A stretch of DNA of 64,000 nt. Source: an uncultured Dialister sp. (lineage in GTDB: Bacteria; Bacillota; Negativicutes; Veillonellales; Dialisteraceae). The stretch's first letter is position 1; the number at the start of each line of letters is the position of its first letter. The notes under the pieces were generated by a model. The model was given only the letters and a program-made list of their open reading frames with translations, searched no databases and was not told the origin of the DNA. The stretch lies in NCBI GenBank assembly GCA_902462205.1, contig CABQAR010000002.1, forward strand, positions 62,001-126,000, given 5' to 3'. Shown piece after piece: positions 52,872-60,580 of the stretch. The translations under genes were made by a program, and so were the position numbers.

Positions 52872-53552
52872 ATGGACAGAGCCAAAGTCATACTCCATAT
52901 GGAAACTTCCATTGACGGAAAAATCGAAGGATATTTTGCCGACGCTCCGCTGACCGGTCAGGTGGGCAGCGTATATTACGATCTGATCCCGAAGCTGGGA
53001 GATGCCTCGGGCGGCGGTTCTTATACGGCCTGCCTGTACAGCGCCACCGCATCCCCGGATTTCGGAAAGTACAAAGACGCGGACGTACCGGAAGGCGATT
53101 TCATCGTTCCTGCCCCGGAAGGAAAATACCATTTCGTTTTTGACAGATATGGTAAATGCAACTGGGACACCGATGAAAATGAAGGCGGAAAGGTCGTCGA
53201 GGTGCTGACACGGCAGGTGCGGAAGGAATTCCTCGCGTATCTGCGTGAGCAAAAGATTTCCTACATCTTTGCCGGCGAGAAGGATCTGGAGGTGGAGCAC
53301 GCCCTTGAAAAAATCAAGTCCCTTTTCAAGGTGGACACCCTTGTCCTCTGCGGCGGCGCTACCATCAACGGCGTATTTCTGAAAGCAGGCATGGTCGATG
53401 GGATTTCCCAGGTCATCGTCCCCTATGTGGAAGGAAACCATGAACAGAAGGGCACGGCGGAAACCGATGTATTCGTGCCGCAGGCATTCCTGCTGAAAAG
53501 CGCCACACCCATCCATGACGGAGGCGTCCATCTCATCTGGGAAAGGAAATAA
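52872..53552 (+). CDS. RibD C-terminal/dihydrofolate reductase-like reductase
   Basis: 226 residues. KVILHMETSIDGKIEGYF at the N-terminus and VDTLVLCGGATINGVFLKAGMVDGISQVIVP near the C-terminus, given here as landmarks in pieces (LVLCGGATING; GISQVIVPY), are the RibD_C fold that binds NADPH. Stand-alone members reduce pterin or riboflavin-like substrates. GAGGAGG precedes the ATG. No riboflavin gene is near, so the substrate is open. Confidence 0.8.
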   Translation: MDRAKVILHMETSIDGKIEGYFADAPLTGQVGSVYYDLIPKLGDASGGGSYTACLYSATASPDFGKYKDADVPEGDFIVPAPEGKYHFVFDRYGKCNWDTDENEGGKVVEVLTRQVRKEFLAYLREQKISYIFAGEKDLEVEHALEKIKSLFKVDTLVLCGGATINGVFLKAGMVDGISQVIVPYVEGNHEQKGTAETDVFVPQAFLLKSATPIHDGGVHLIWERK

Positions 53553-53646
53553 GGAAAAAGAATAAACAGGACATGGCCGCCCGCGGATAAACAGTGCTGA
53601 TAAGCATACCTGCGCCGTGCAGGCCGTTCCCTCATATCCGGCATGC

Positions 53647-53693
53647 AAAAACAGCAGCAAAGAAGGATAAATCCCTCTTTGCTGCTGTTTTTT
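53647..53693. terminator. Bidirectional terminator downstream of khpB
   Basis: AACAGCAGCAAAGA and TCTTTGCTGCTGTT pair around a short loop, with A-run and T-run on the flanks. Confidence 0.85.
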
Positions 53694-53705
53694 ATCTGTC
53701 ATTCT

Positions 53706-54551
53706 TTATTTTCTTTTGATCACTACGCAGCGATACGGTGTCTCTCCTTCGCTTTCCGTGGTGACCGCCTTATCATTCTGGAGCGCCAGATGGATGATGC
53801 GGCGTTCGCCTGCCGGCATCGGTTCAAGCCGTACTTCTTCGCCGGTGCGTTTCACCTTGCCTGCCAGACGGTGGGCGAGTGATTCGAGCGTCTGCTTGCG
53901 GCGTTCACGATAGTCTTCCACATCGAGGAGGACGAAATAATGGCGGCGGAAATTTTTATTGGCCGCAAGATTCGTCAGATACTGGAGGGCGTCCAGCGTC
54001 TGGCCGTGCTTCCCGATCAGGATGCCAAGGCCTTCGCCATGGAGGCTGAACAGGATTCTTTCCTCGCTGACCATTTTTTCCATCTGCACGTCGAGGCCCA
54101 TTCCATGGAATACGCCGGAGAGGAAATTCTTGGCCTCCTCTGCCGCCTCGCTCTGTTCCTCTGCGGAAAACGGAAGTTCATCACGGACTTTTTTCCCTTC
54201 GTCCGTACCTTCCATTTCTTCTGCGTCTTCTGTTTCCTCTTCGGGAGCTTCTGCGGTTTCTTCTGTTTCTTCTGCGGCTTCCACGGCAGGAACCGTATCT
54301 TCCATTTCTTCCGCCCGGACAGCGGCAGGATGAACGATTTCTTCCACGGCCGCTTTGATTTCTTCCGGAGTTTCCATATCAGGCGCCGCGACTTCCACAA
54401 TGGCATCCTTCTTATGGATCAGTCCGAAAAGTCCGCTGGAGGGCTGTTCGATAACACGGACAACGGCTTCCGCCCGGGAAATACCCAGCTGCTTCAAACC
54501 TTCTTCTACAGCAGCGTCGATCGTTTTCGCTGTGATTCTGACCGTCTTCAT
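53706..54551 (-). CDS. khpB: KhpB/Jag RNA-binding protein
   Basis: 281 residues: Jag-N domain (1-50, RITAKTIDAAVEEGLKQLG, SSGLFGLI), an acidic linker (about 65-125), a KH domain with GILIGKHGQTLDALQYL, and an R3H domain (RERRKQTLESLAHRLA; MPAGERRIIHLAL). With KhpA it binds many RNAs and affects cell elongation. ATGA overlap with yidC upstream couples their translation, the usual yidC-jag order. Confidence 0.93.
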   Translation of the reverse strand: MKTVRITAKTIDAAVEEGLKQLGISRAEAVVRVIEQPSSGLFGLIHKKDAIVEVAAPDMETPEEIKAAVEEIVHPAAVRAEEMEDTVPAVEAAEETEETAEAPEEETEDAEEMEGTDEGKKVRDELPFSAEEQSEAAEEAKNFLSGVFHGMGLDVQMEKMVSEERILFSLHGEGLGILIGKHGQTLDALQYLTNLAANKNFRRHYFVLLDVEDYRERRKQTLESLAHRLAGKVKRTGEEVRLEPMPAGERRIIHLALQNDKAVTTESEGETPYRCVVIKRK

Positions 54552-55483
54552 TTCTCTGCTTCAGCCTCCTCGGAATTATTCTTCACCTCTTCCGCCTGAT
54601 CGGCAGGAGTATTATTTTCTGATGGGACAGCCGGTTTTTCTTCTGCGTTTTCATTTCCTTCGGCAGCCGGCTTCTTCACTACTTTTTTAATGATCTTCTT
54701 ACGGACCACTTTTCTCTTCTTGGCATTTTCCACCGCTTCCTCATCGGTATGGACGGTGACGACGCCTTTCTTGGACGGGCCGTTGACTATTTCCTTGCCC
54801 TTCTCACCGCGGAACATAATCATCTGCTGGAAGAACTGGTACACATTGTTCACGATCCAGTAAATAACAAGGCCGCTCGGAAAATTCAGGGACATCCAGC
54901 CGATCATGAGGGGCATCAGGACGAGCATCGTCTTCTGATTGCTCGGCGCATCCTTCGGCGTGGTCTGCCAGGATACGAGGAATGTCGTTGCTGCGGACAA
55001 GAGCGGAAGGATAAAGGTGCTGTCTTCCGTCGCCAGACTTTCAATCCACAGGAATCCCGCATGGGCAGGGTCATAATTGAAGCCCTGGATGGCATAGTAC
55101 ATGGCGATCAGGAACGGCATCTGCACGAGGAGCGGCAGGCATCCCGACATCGGGGACGCTCCGTTTTCCTTATAGAGCCTTCCCATTTCCTGACGAAGCT
55201 TCGTCGGATCGTTTCTGTACTTCTTCTGGACTTTCTGGATTTCCGGCTGTATTTCCTGCATGGCCTTCATGGAACGGATCTGTTTCACCGCCAGAGGCAG
55301 CAGCAGCGTCTTGATGACGACCGTCAGCGCGATGATCGCGAGGACGTAATTGGGAAATCCGAGGCCTGCAAAAAACTCATAGCAAAGCTGCATGCCTGTA
55401 CGCATAAGGTCGGCAAGCATGCCGACAAAGGTTGAGAGAACCGGGATCTGGAAATCCGAGCCTCCGCCAAAACCAAAATTCAT
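54548..55483 (-). CDS. yidC: YidC/Oxa1 membrane protein insertase
   Basis: 311 residues. Five membrane helices: the first near 35-60, the catalytic-groove Arg in KQIRSMKAMQEIQPEI, GCLPLLVQMPFLIAMYYAI, and NFPSGLVIYWIVNNVYQFFQQ. The C-terminal tail is Lys-rich then acidic (about 255-311), a ribosome-binding feature. There is no lipobox, unlike many Gram-positive SpoIIIJ proteins. It inserts proteins such as AtpE and AtpB. Confidence 0.95.
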   Translation of the reverse strand: MNFGFGGGSDFQIPVLSTFVGMLADLMRTGMQLCYEFFAGLGFPNYVLAIIALTVVIKTLLLPLAVKQIRSMKAMQEIQPEIQKVQKKYRNDPTKLRQEMGRLYKENGASPMSGCLPLLVQMPFLIAMYYAIQGFNYDPAHAGFLWIESLATEDSTFILPLLSAATTFLVSWQTTPKDAPSNQKTMLVLMPLMIGWMSLNFPSGLVIYWIVNNVYQFFQQMIMFRGEKGKEIVNGPSKKGVVTVHTDEEAVENAKKRKVVRKKIIKKVVKKPAAEGNENAEEKPAVPSENNTPADQAEEVKNNSEEAEAEK

Positions 55484-55684
55484 AATTTTTAACTCCTTAT
55501 ACGGCCTCTATTCCAGCCGCGTAAATGTGTCCCGCCTTCTAAATTTCAAGAGCAGGATGAGTTGTGGGGAAATATGGCAGCGCCATATCGGACCTGTGTC
55601 CTTTAACCTGTCCCTCTTGGGAAATACAGAAGCAGATGGCGGTGAGGATTACACAAATGATTGTGCTTCTTTTTTCCATAGGAA

Positions 55685-55718
55685 CAAAAAAGCGGCGTCC
55701 TTCCGAGGAAGCGCCGCA
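55685..55718 (-). terminator. Terminator after yidD
   Basis: GCGGCG pairs with CGCCGC, with inner CTTCC/GGAAGG pairing, followed by TTTTTT. It separates yidD from yidC, so yidC-khpB probably needs its own promoter in 55484-55684. Confidence 0.8.
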
Positions 55719-55739
55719 CGATTCGCTTATCAAAAGCTG

Positions 55740-55949
55740 TCAGGGGACCGGATCATAGCCGCCCTTGTGGAAAGGATGGCACTTGCAGATCCGTTTCACA
55801 GCGAGCCAGCCGCCTTTCAGCGCCCCATACTTCTGGACAGCCTCCAAAGCATATTCGCTGCAGGTCGGCGTAAAGCGGCAGCACGGCGGTTTCAGAGGGG
55901 AAATATATGTCCTGTAAAATCGAATCAATACGATAAGCACAGTCTTCAT
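55740..55949 (-). CDS. yidD: YidD membrane insertion efficiency factor
   Basis: 69 residues. An amphipathic N-terminal helix (TVLIVLIRFYRTYISPLKPP) and the Cys-rich core CCRFTPTCSEYALEAVQKYG with KRICKCHPF and a terminal GGYDPVP are diagnostic. The ATG at 55949 overlaps the rnpA stop (TAATG), with GGAG 8 nt upstream. Confidence 0.93.
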   Translation of the reverse strand: MKTVLIVLIRFYRTYISPLKPPCCRFTPTCSEYALEAVQKYGALKGGWLAVKRICKCHPFHKGGYDPVP

Positions 55950-56329
55950 TATTTCTGCTCCATCATTCCTGCCTTGCGCCACAATGCCAGCAAAGCCTTT
56001 TCCGCTTCGCCGTACGTCGCCGTAGTCAAAAAAGCACCGGCCAGTAATATCGCCTCATAATGAGGAGAAAGCTCATGCCGATGCAGGCGGTATACTTCTT
56101 TCATCAACCTTTTCGCCCGGTTTCGCGCAAAAGCATGGCCGATGCGCTTGGTCGCCACGAAACCGATCCGGACGGGTTCACGTTTCGTTCTGACGACATA
56201 CATAAGCCCTGCCCGGTTGCTGAAACGCTTCCCTGTCGTGTATATCCGCCGGTAGTCTCGATTCTCCCGGATACGGAAATCACGGCTGAGCGTATACCGC
56301 TGTTCTTGCCGGGATTCTGACTCAGGCAC
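55949..56329 (-). CDS. rnpA: Ribonuclease P protein component
   Basis: 126 residues. FRIRENRDYRRIYTTGKRFS and the basic helix FARNRAKRLMKEVYR are the RNase P signature. It assists the RNA subunit in maturing tRNA 5' ends. The start is GTG (56329), inside the last codons of rpmH, with AAAGG 6 nt upstream. It overlaps rpmH by 8 nt. Confidence 0.93.
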   Translation of the reverse strand: MPESESRQEQRYTLSRDFRIRENRDYRRIYTTGKRFSNRAGLMYVVRTKREPVRIGFVATKRIGHAFARNRAKRLMKEVYRLHRHELSPHYEAILLAGAFLTTATYGEAEKALLALWRKAGMMEQK

Positions 56330-56459
56330 TTAATACCTTTCTGCCCTTGGCTCTTCTTCTCTTCAGCACGATACGGCCTGCTTTTGTCTTCATGCGAGCG
56401 CGGAATCCGTGGGTATGTTTTCTCCAGTGGTTGTTTGGCTGGAATGTCATTTTTGCCAT
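56322..56459 (-). CDS. rpmH: Ribosomal protein L34
   Basis: 45 residues, basic: TFQPNNHWRKHTHGFRARMK then KRRRAKGRKVLSA. AAGGAGGTG is 7 nt before the ATG at 56459, which favours MAKMTF over the shorter MTF start. First gene of rpmH-rnpA-yidD. This block is usually next to dnaA, but no dnaA is upstream here. Confidence 0.96.
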   Translation of the reverse strand: MAKMTFQPNNHWRKHTHGFRARMKTKAGRIVLKRRRAKGRKVLSA

Positions 56460-56645
56460 CAGTGAACACCTCCTTACTGCGTCTTGTGTATTTTCACACA
56501 CCATAACATGCTAATTATATCGAAACGACCTGCGGATGTCAAACCGGGACATAGAAGCAGCGGAATGATTTCCTTCTCGCAGACGGCAGTCCGAGGGAAA
56601 AAATCTTCCTCCGCCGTTTGATAGATTCCTTCGACCGTCCCATTG

Positions 56646-56674
56646 AAAAAGAGGCGCTCCGAAAAGCGCCCCTC
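56646..56674 (-). terminator. Terminator of the small secreted protein gene
   Basis: GGCGCT pairs with AGCGCC (longer with GAGG/CTC), then TTTTTC on the minus strand. Confidence 0.75.
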
Positions 56675-56690
56675 CCCAGTTTCTTCAGCC

Positions 56691-56927
56691 TTATCTGTAT
56701 CTTGACCCGCCGCAAGGAGCATAACCGCTGCTGCGATAACTTCCGCGGCTGTCCGCGGTATCTCCGGAAGCGTTTCCGCCTCTGCCGTTATTATCCTCCC
56801 CGATGGGGCAATACTGCGGATTTCCGCCGCACGGCGCTGACGCATAATTAAATTCATTGGCCGCAAATCCGCCCAGAACAGATCCTCCTGCGAGAATGGC
56901 TGCTGCTACGAGAATTTTCTTCCACAT
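56691..56927 (-). CDS. Small secreted Gly/Ser/Asn-rich protein
   Basis: 78 residues. Signal peptide MWKKILVAAAILAGGSVLGG, cleavage near FAA-NEF, then a short polar mature part with two APCGG motifs (near residues 31 and 70), NPQYCPIGEDNNGRGG and RGSYRSSGYA. Three Cys are in the mature part. GGGAGG precedes the ATG and a terminator follows, so it is a real single-gene unit. I do not recognise it. Confidence 0.65.
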   Translation of the reverse strand: MWKKILVAAAILAGGSVLGGFAANEFNYASAPCGGNPQYCPIGEDNNGRGGNASGDTADSRGSYRSSGYAPCGGSRYR

Positions 56928-57097
56928 GATCTTTTCCTCCCATGACGCCTGCCTCAGGGCAGGTCATCTTTCTCTACCCTCATTATAACAGTCCTGTGAA
57001 GAGGGTCGTTGCGAAAAAATCCTTGCCGTAAAACCGCTTTGCTTCCTGAAAGCATTTCTCTTATATAAAGGAAATAATAAAGGCACCGGAAAACAGT

Positions 57098-57706
57098 CTA
57101 TTCCGCGTTACGGACAGCACGGCAGAACTCTTCCACCTTCCTTGGATCTTTCCCCTGCCTGTCCCCGTATTCAACCGATGACGATACGTCCACCACATCA
57201 GGACGGACCATTGCTATCGCTTCTTCCACATTTTCCGCGCTCAGCCCTCCGGCCAGAATGAAGAGCCGTCCGCCGCAGGAAATCCCCTTTAATCCCTGCC
57301 AGTCAAAAGGCCGGCCGCTCCCCGGATTCTCCGCATCCAACACATAGCCTGCCACCTGCGGCTGGCGGAAACGGGAAATATCCTCTCTGTCCCTGCCGTT
57401 AAACGCTTTCAGGACAGGAATTCCTGCCTGCCGCAATACCTGCTCCGGCACATCCCCGTGGATCTGGATATAATCAAATCCTGCTTCCTTCGCACGGCGG
57501 AGCTGCTCTTCCGACGGAGAAACGGTCACCGCCACCTTTTTAATCTGCTTCGATAAATTTCCTACCAGCTCCACGGCACGGGCAATCGGCATATTTCTCT
57601 TGCTTTTCGGACAGAAAAGGACAAAGCCCGCAAAATCCACATGGTTATGGTTTACGCAGGCGATATCCTCCGCCGTCATCAGGCCGCAAATCTTGATTTT
57701 CGTCAT
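57098..57706 (-). CDS. trpF: Phosphoribosylanthranilate isomerase
   Basis: 202 residues. MTKIKICGLMTAEDIACVN, FAGFVLFCPKSKRN, VAVTVSP-like strand, IQIHGDVPEQVLRQ, FILAGGLSAENVEEAI and VDVSSSVEYG match TrpF. It isomerises PRA to CdRP in tryptophan synthesis. No other trp gene is near. The family starts at MTKIKICG, so the ATG at 57706 is preferred over 57739, which overlaps the upstream gene. Confidence 0.92.
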   Translation of the reverse strand: MTKIKICGLMTAEDIACVNHNHVDFAGFVLFCPKSKRNMPIARAVELVGNLSKQIKKVAVTVSPSEEQLRRAKEAGFDYIQIHGDVPEQVLRQAGIPVLKAFNGRDREDISRFRQPQVAGYVLDAENPGSGRPFDWQGLKGISCGGRLFILAGGLSAENVEEAIAMVRPDVVDVSSSVEYGDRQGKDPRKVEEFCRAVRNAE

Positions 57707-57719
57707 ACAGCCGCCCGGA

Positions 57720-58730
57720 TTATCTGTCATCCTTGTCAAAAGGAATGACGCCTGCCACCGCTTCCTTCGGGCATGTCCTCCGCTCCTCCTGATCCAGATC
57801 GATCAGCACGTATCGGTCATTTCCCATGCCCAGCTCCTTCATATACGTCAGCTGGCGGAGTCCGTGGCGGCTCTCCATCCGTTCCACCAGCGCGGCATGG
57901 TCTTTTTCCTCGAGCGCATAGACCAGGTCCACAGACGCCTGATCAACGGCAAGGATGTCCAGAGAACCGAGGATTCCGATATTCGGCGTCACCACCGGTT
58001 CCGCGTTCACCCCTTCGCAGTCGCAGGAAACAGACATGTTCCTCAGCACGTTGATAAAGGAAATATGCCTGCCAAAATGATCCACCGTCGCCTTTGTGGA
58101 TTCCGTAATCCGTTCCATCAGTTCTTCCTTGGCGATATCCCACTGGTCCTCCGACCCGGGCGTGATATGGATCATGCCCTTGCCGATGCGGCCGTCTGCG
58201 CACCCGATGCCCAGATTCTTATCCGAGCCGCCGAATCCGCCCTGTATGTGCCCTTTGAAATGGGTCAGCGCCAGAAGGGAATCATAATTCAGGATATTCT
58301 TGCCCATGGACATTTCGGTAAACCATTTGCCGCCCTTCACGGGAAGCATGACCGTGCCGTCCTCATCCATGATATCCACCGGCGCGAACGTCCATCCATT
58401 CACTTCCAGCGTTTTCCTGTGGTCTTCCGTCGTATACCTTGCTCCTTCATAATAGGTATTCGTTTCGATGATATGCGCTTCAGGAAGACGGTCCTTCAAA
58501 AGCGCCTCCACCCAGGGACGGGGGATGATGTTCGGTCCGTGGGGCTCGCCGGTATGCAGCTTGACCCCGATCCGTCCTGACAAACCTCCGCTGACCTTGT
58601 CATATATTTTTTTCAGTCCTTCCGCGGAAAGATCCCGGGTGAAATACACAATGGATTCGTTCCCCTTCCGCTCTTCATAAGGGACATACCGGTCTCCGCC
58701 AACGCCGGGCATTACTTTTTTATCTGCCAT
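57720..58730 (-). CDS. DUF362-family protein
   Basis: 336 residues. KVSGGLSGRIGVKLHTGEPH, FKGHIQGGFGGSDKNLGIGC, LRNMSVSCDCEGVN and LDILAVDQASVDLV match the DUF362 domain, found in iron-sulfur-linked proteins of unknown role. The usual C-terminal ferredoxin domain is missing; four Cys (CADG, SCDC, TCP) remain. GGAGG precedes the ATG. trpF follows 14 nt later in the same operon, with no evident functional link. Confidence 0.8.
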   Translation of the reverse strand: MADKKVMPGVGGDRYVPYEERKGNESIVYFTRDLSAEGLKKIYDKVSGGLSGRIGVKLHTGEPHGPNIIPRPWVEALLKDRLPEAHIIETNTYYEGARYTTEDHRKTLEVNGWTFAPVDIMDEDGTVMLPVKGGKWFTEMSMGKNILNYDSLLALTHFKGHIQGGFGGSDKNLGIGCADGRIGKGMIHITPGSEDQWDIAKEELMERITESTKATVDHFGRHISFINVLRNMSVSCDCEGVNAEPVVTPNIGILGSLDILAVDQASVDLVYALEEKDHAALVERMESRHGLRQLTYMKELGMGNDRYVLIDLDQEERRTCPKEAVAGVIPFDKDDR

Positions 58731-58886
58731 GATTTACAGCCTCCTGCTCCAACATAAATATATTTCTTCCAATCAATGATCATTCATTTCTGTCCCCATT
58801 ATAGTACAAGTTGAAGTGGACTTTTAGTCAAGAATCCATTCACCGCAAAATAAATGCATGGATCGAAGCAAATCGCCATGGCACAC

Positions 58887-58913
58887 AAAAAAAGACCTCT
58901 TTCGAGGTCTTTT
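58887..58913 (-). terminator. Terminator of ompM
   Basis: AAAAGACCTC-GAAA-GAGGTCTTTT on the minus strand, a 10-bp stem with tetraloop, then a T-rich tail. Confidence 0.85.
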
Positions 58914-58929
58914 CGTTTAGACGGTTCAA

Positions 58930-60216
58930 TTAGAACGCATAGTTCAGTTCAACGCCCCATGTGTCATCCGGATCTTCTGCACCGTCTGCCTTGGCTGCGA
59001 AGTTGTAGTAAGCATCGAGTTCTACATTTTTCTGTACGGCTACGCCTGCTTTCGCTACCCAGAACTTCACATCCGCATCACTGGCGAAATCGAGCTGGTC
59101 GCCCATGTCAAGAGCGGTCGCGCCAAGCAGCGTGGAGTATTTCTTCGCATCGACATAATGAACGCCCAGCATGAAGGAGCCCGGTTTTTCCAGATCCACT
59201 TCACCAAAGTTCAGGCCTGCGGTCCAGAGGTTTGCATGGCCAAAGCCTTTATTTCCGCTGGTCTGCACGAAGTCACCATCAAGGGTAAGCATGTCACCCA
59301 GTCCGATGGATGCGCCTGCGCCCCATGCATGGAACTTCTTGCCTGCAAATACGCCGAGATCTGCAGGATGGGTATTTTCCAGATAGAAACCGGAAACCGT
59401 GCCGGTTTCACCTACATGGCCGGTCAGTTTGCCATACCATGCTTCGGTGGAAGCAACATCATTCCATGCTATCGGATGATCATCTTCATCTGCCTTAAAT
59501 GCATCTCTGAAACGGCCATAGCCGGCTTCCATGCCGAACTTGCCATTGTCATAGCCTGCTACGACGCCGTCAAATACTGCGTCTTCATCCCAGAATACGC
59601 CGGTCTGGTCAAGTGCCACGCCCTGACGGCCGATATCTAAATAAGCTGCTTCACTCGGTGTGTAACGTGCATGGATCCTGTCCATGATCGTGTTGGAATT
59701 TGCGCCGTCCCTGAAATCCATTTCATTAACGAAACGGCCGGAAACGGTTACCTTGTCATTGACCTGTGCATCTGTATTGATACGGATACGGCCCTTCCAG
59801 GAATCCGTATGGCTCTTGGCGCCGTCCAGATTACGCTGGTACTGCATGCGTGCATCGCCGGACCAGGAAATATTTCCGACCTTCTTTTCCAAATTGGAAA
59901 CGCGTACGCCCAGATTTGCGAGTTCGTCTGCATATTCGCCGGCCAGCTTATCAACGGTGGCTCTCTGTTCAGCATTCAGCTGGTCTTCACGAGCCATCAG
60001 GCGGGCAATGACCTGCGCCAATTCATAACGTGTCATGTTTCTTTCGCCTTTGAATGTGCCGTCCGGATAGCCTTCTACGATCCCCTGATCGGAGAGATCG
60101 GATACTGCCTGATATGCCCAGTCGCTGCTGGATACATCAGAGAACGGATTGGCCGCATAGGCGGATACGCCTGCGGTAAGTGCTGCCACGGCAGCGATTG
60201 CGAGAATCTTTTTCAT
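58930..60216 (-). CDS. ompM: OmpM-type SLH porin tethering the outer membrane
   Basis: 428 residues. Signal peptide MKKILAIAAVAALTAGVSAY, cut at A-NPF. One SLH domain (about 25-80, FSDVSSSDWAYQAVSDL to MTRYELAQVIARLM), a coiled coil (about 85-125, QRATVDKLAGEYADELANLG) and a 16-strand-type barrel (about 130-428) ending WGVELNYAF with the C-terminal Phe. In Negativicutes the SLH domain binds peptidoglycan and the barrel is a general porin, so OmpM holds the outer membrane to the wall. AAAGGAG lies 10 nt before the ATG. The promoter is at 60357-60385; the leader is about 134 nt. Confidence 0.94.
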   Translation of the reverse strand: MKKILAIAAVAALTAGVSAYAANPFSDVSSSDWAYQAVSDLSDQGIVEGYPDGTFKGERNMTRYELAQVIARLMAREDQLNAEQRATVDKLAGEYADELANLGVRVSNLEKKVGNISWSGDARMQYQRNLDGAKSHTDSWKGRIRINTDAQVNDKVTVSGRFVNEMDFRDGANSNTIMDRIHARYTPSEAAYLDIGRQGVALDQTGVFWDEDAVFDGVVAGYDNGKFGMEAGYGRFRDAFKADEDDHPIAWNDVASTEAWYGKLTGHVGETGTVSGFYLENTHPADLGVFAGKKFHAWGAGASIGLGDMLTLDGDFVQTSGNKGFGHANLWTAGLNFGEVDLEKPGSFMLGVHYVDAKKYSTLLGATALDMGDQLDFASDADVKFWVAKAGVAVQKNVELDAYYNFAAKADGAEDPDDTWGVELNYAF

Positions 60217-60282
60217 CGTTTCTTCGCTCCTTTTGTAAAAATATTACCCTTACAGTTTCGGAAATCCGGGAAAAGATTGCTC

Positions 60283-60302
60283 GAGTGACCGTGTTTCCTC
60301 TG
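60283..60302 (-). promoter_or_regulatory. Leader block shared by the two ompM-type genes
   Basis: Minus strand CAGAGGAAACACGGTCACTC, 67-86 nt before the ATG. The left-edge paralogue has CAGAGGAAACACGGCAACTC at 104-85 at a similar distance from its start. The flanking leader is not conserved, which suggests a functional RNA element. Confidence 0.6.
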
Positions 60303-60356
60303 CATATTCCCGAAAATTCCGCATCTGAAAAGAAGGGCCCCTCTTCAGATTCTTTT

Positions 60357-60385
60357 AATATATCATAATTATTAGAATTTAACAA
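60357..60385 (-). promoter_or_regulatory. ompM promoter
   Basis: Minus strand TTGTTA (60385-60380), 17-nt spacer, TATATT (60362-60357). The first bases of the transcript can form a hairpin around AGGGGCCCTT (about 60325-60350). Confidence 0.75.
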
Positions 60386-60525
60386 GTTTTTGCATATATT
60401 TTAAGTAGTATTTAAACGTTATTTTGTTTCTTTTGTATCACTTTATTGTTCAATTCATTTTATTATTCACTAATAAATTACCTTTGATGTCATATATTTC
60501 ATTAGCGCCGTATAGGCTGAACAGT

Positions 60526-60563
60526 AAAAAAGGCTCTGCCAATTTATCTTGGCAAAGCCTTTC
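60526..60563 (-). terminator. Terminator of the SGNH hydrolase gene
   Basis: AAAGGCTTTGCC pairs with GGCAGAGCCTTT, then TTTT on the minus strand. Confidence 0.85.
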
Positions 60564-60580
60564 ACTCTTTAATTCTGCTT

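Noticed and set aside
55740..57100. Possible replication origin next to rpmH-rnpA-yidD-yidC-khpB
   Set aside because: This block is often beside dnaA and oriC, but there is no dnaA gene upstream of rpmH and I found no cluster of TTATCCACA-like boxes.
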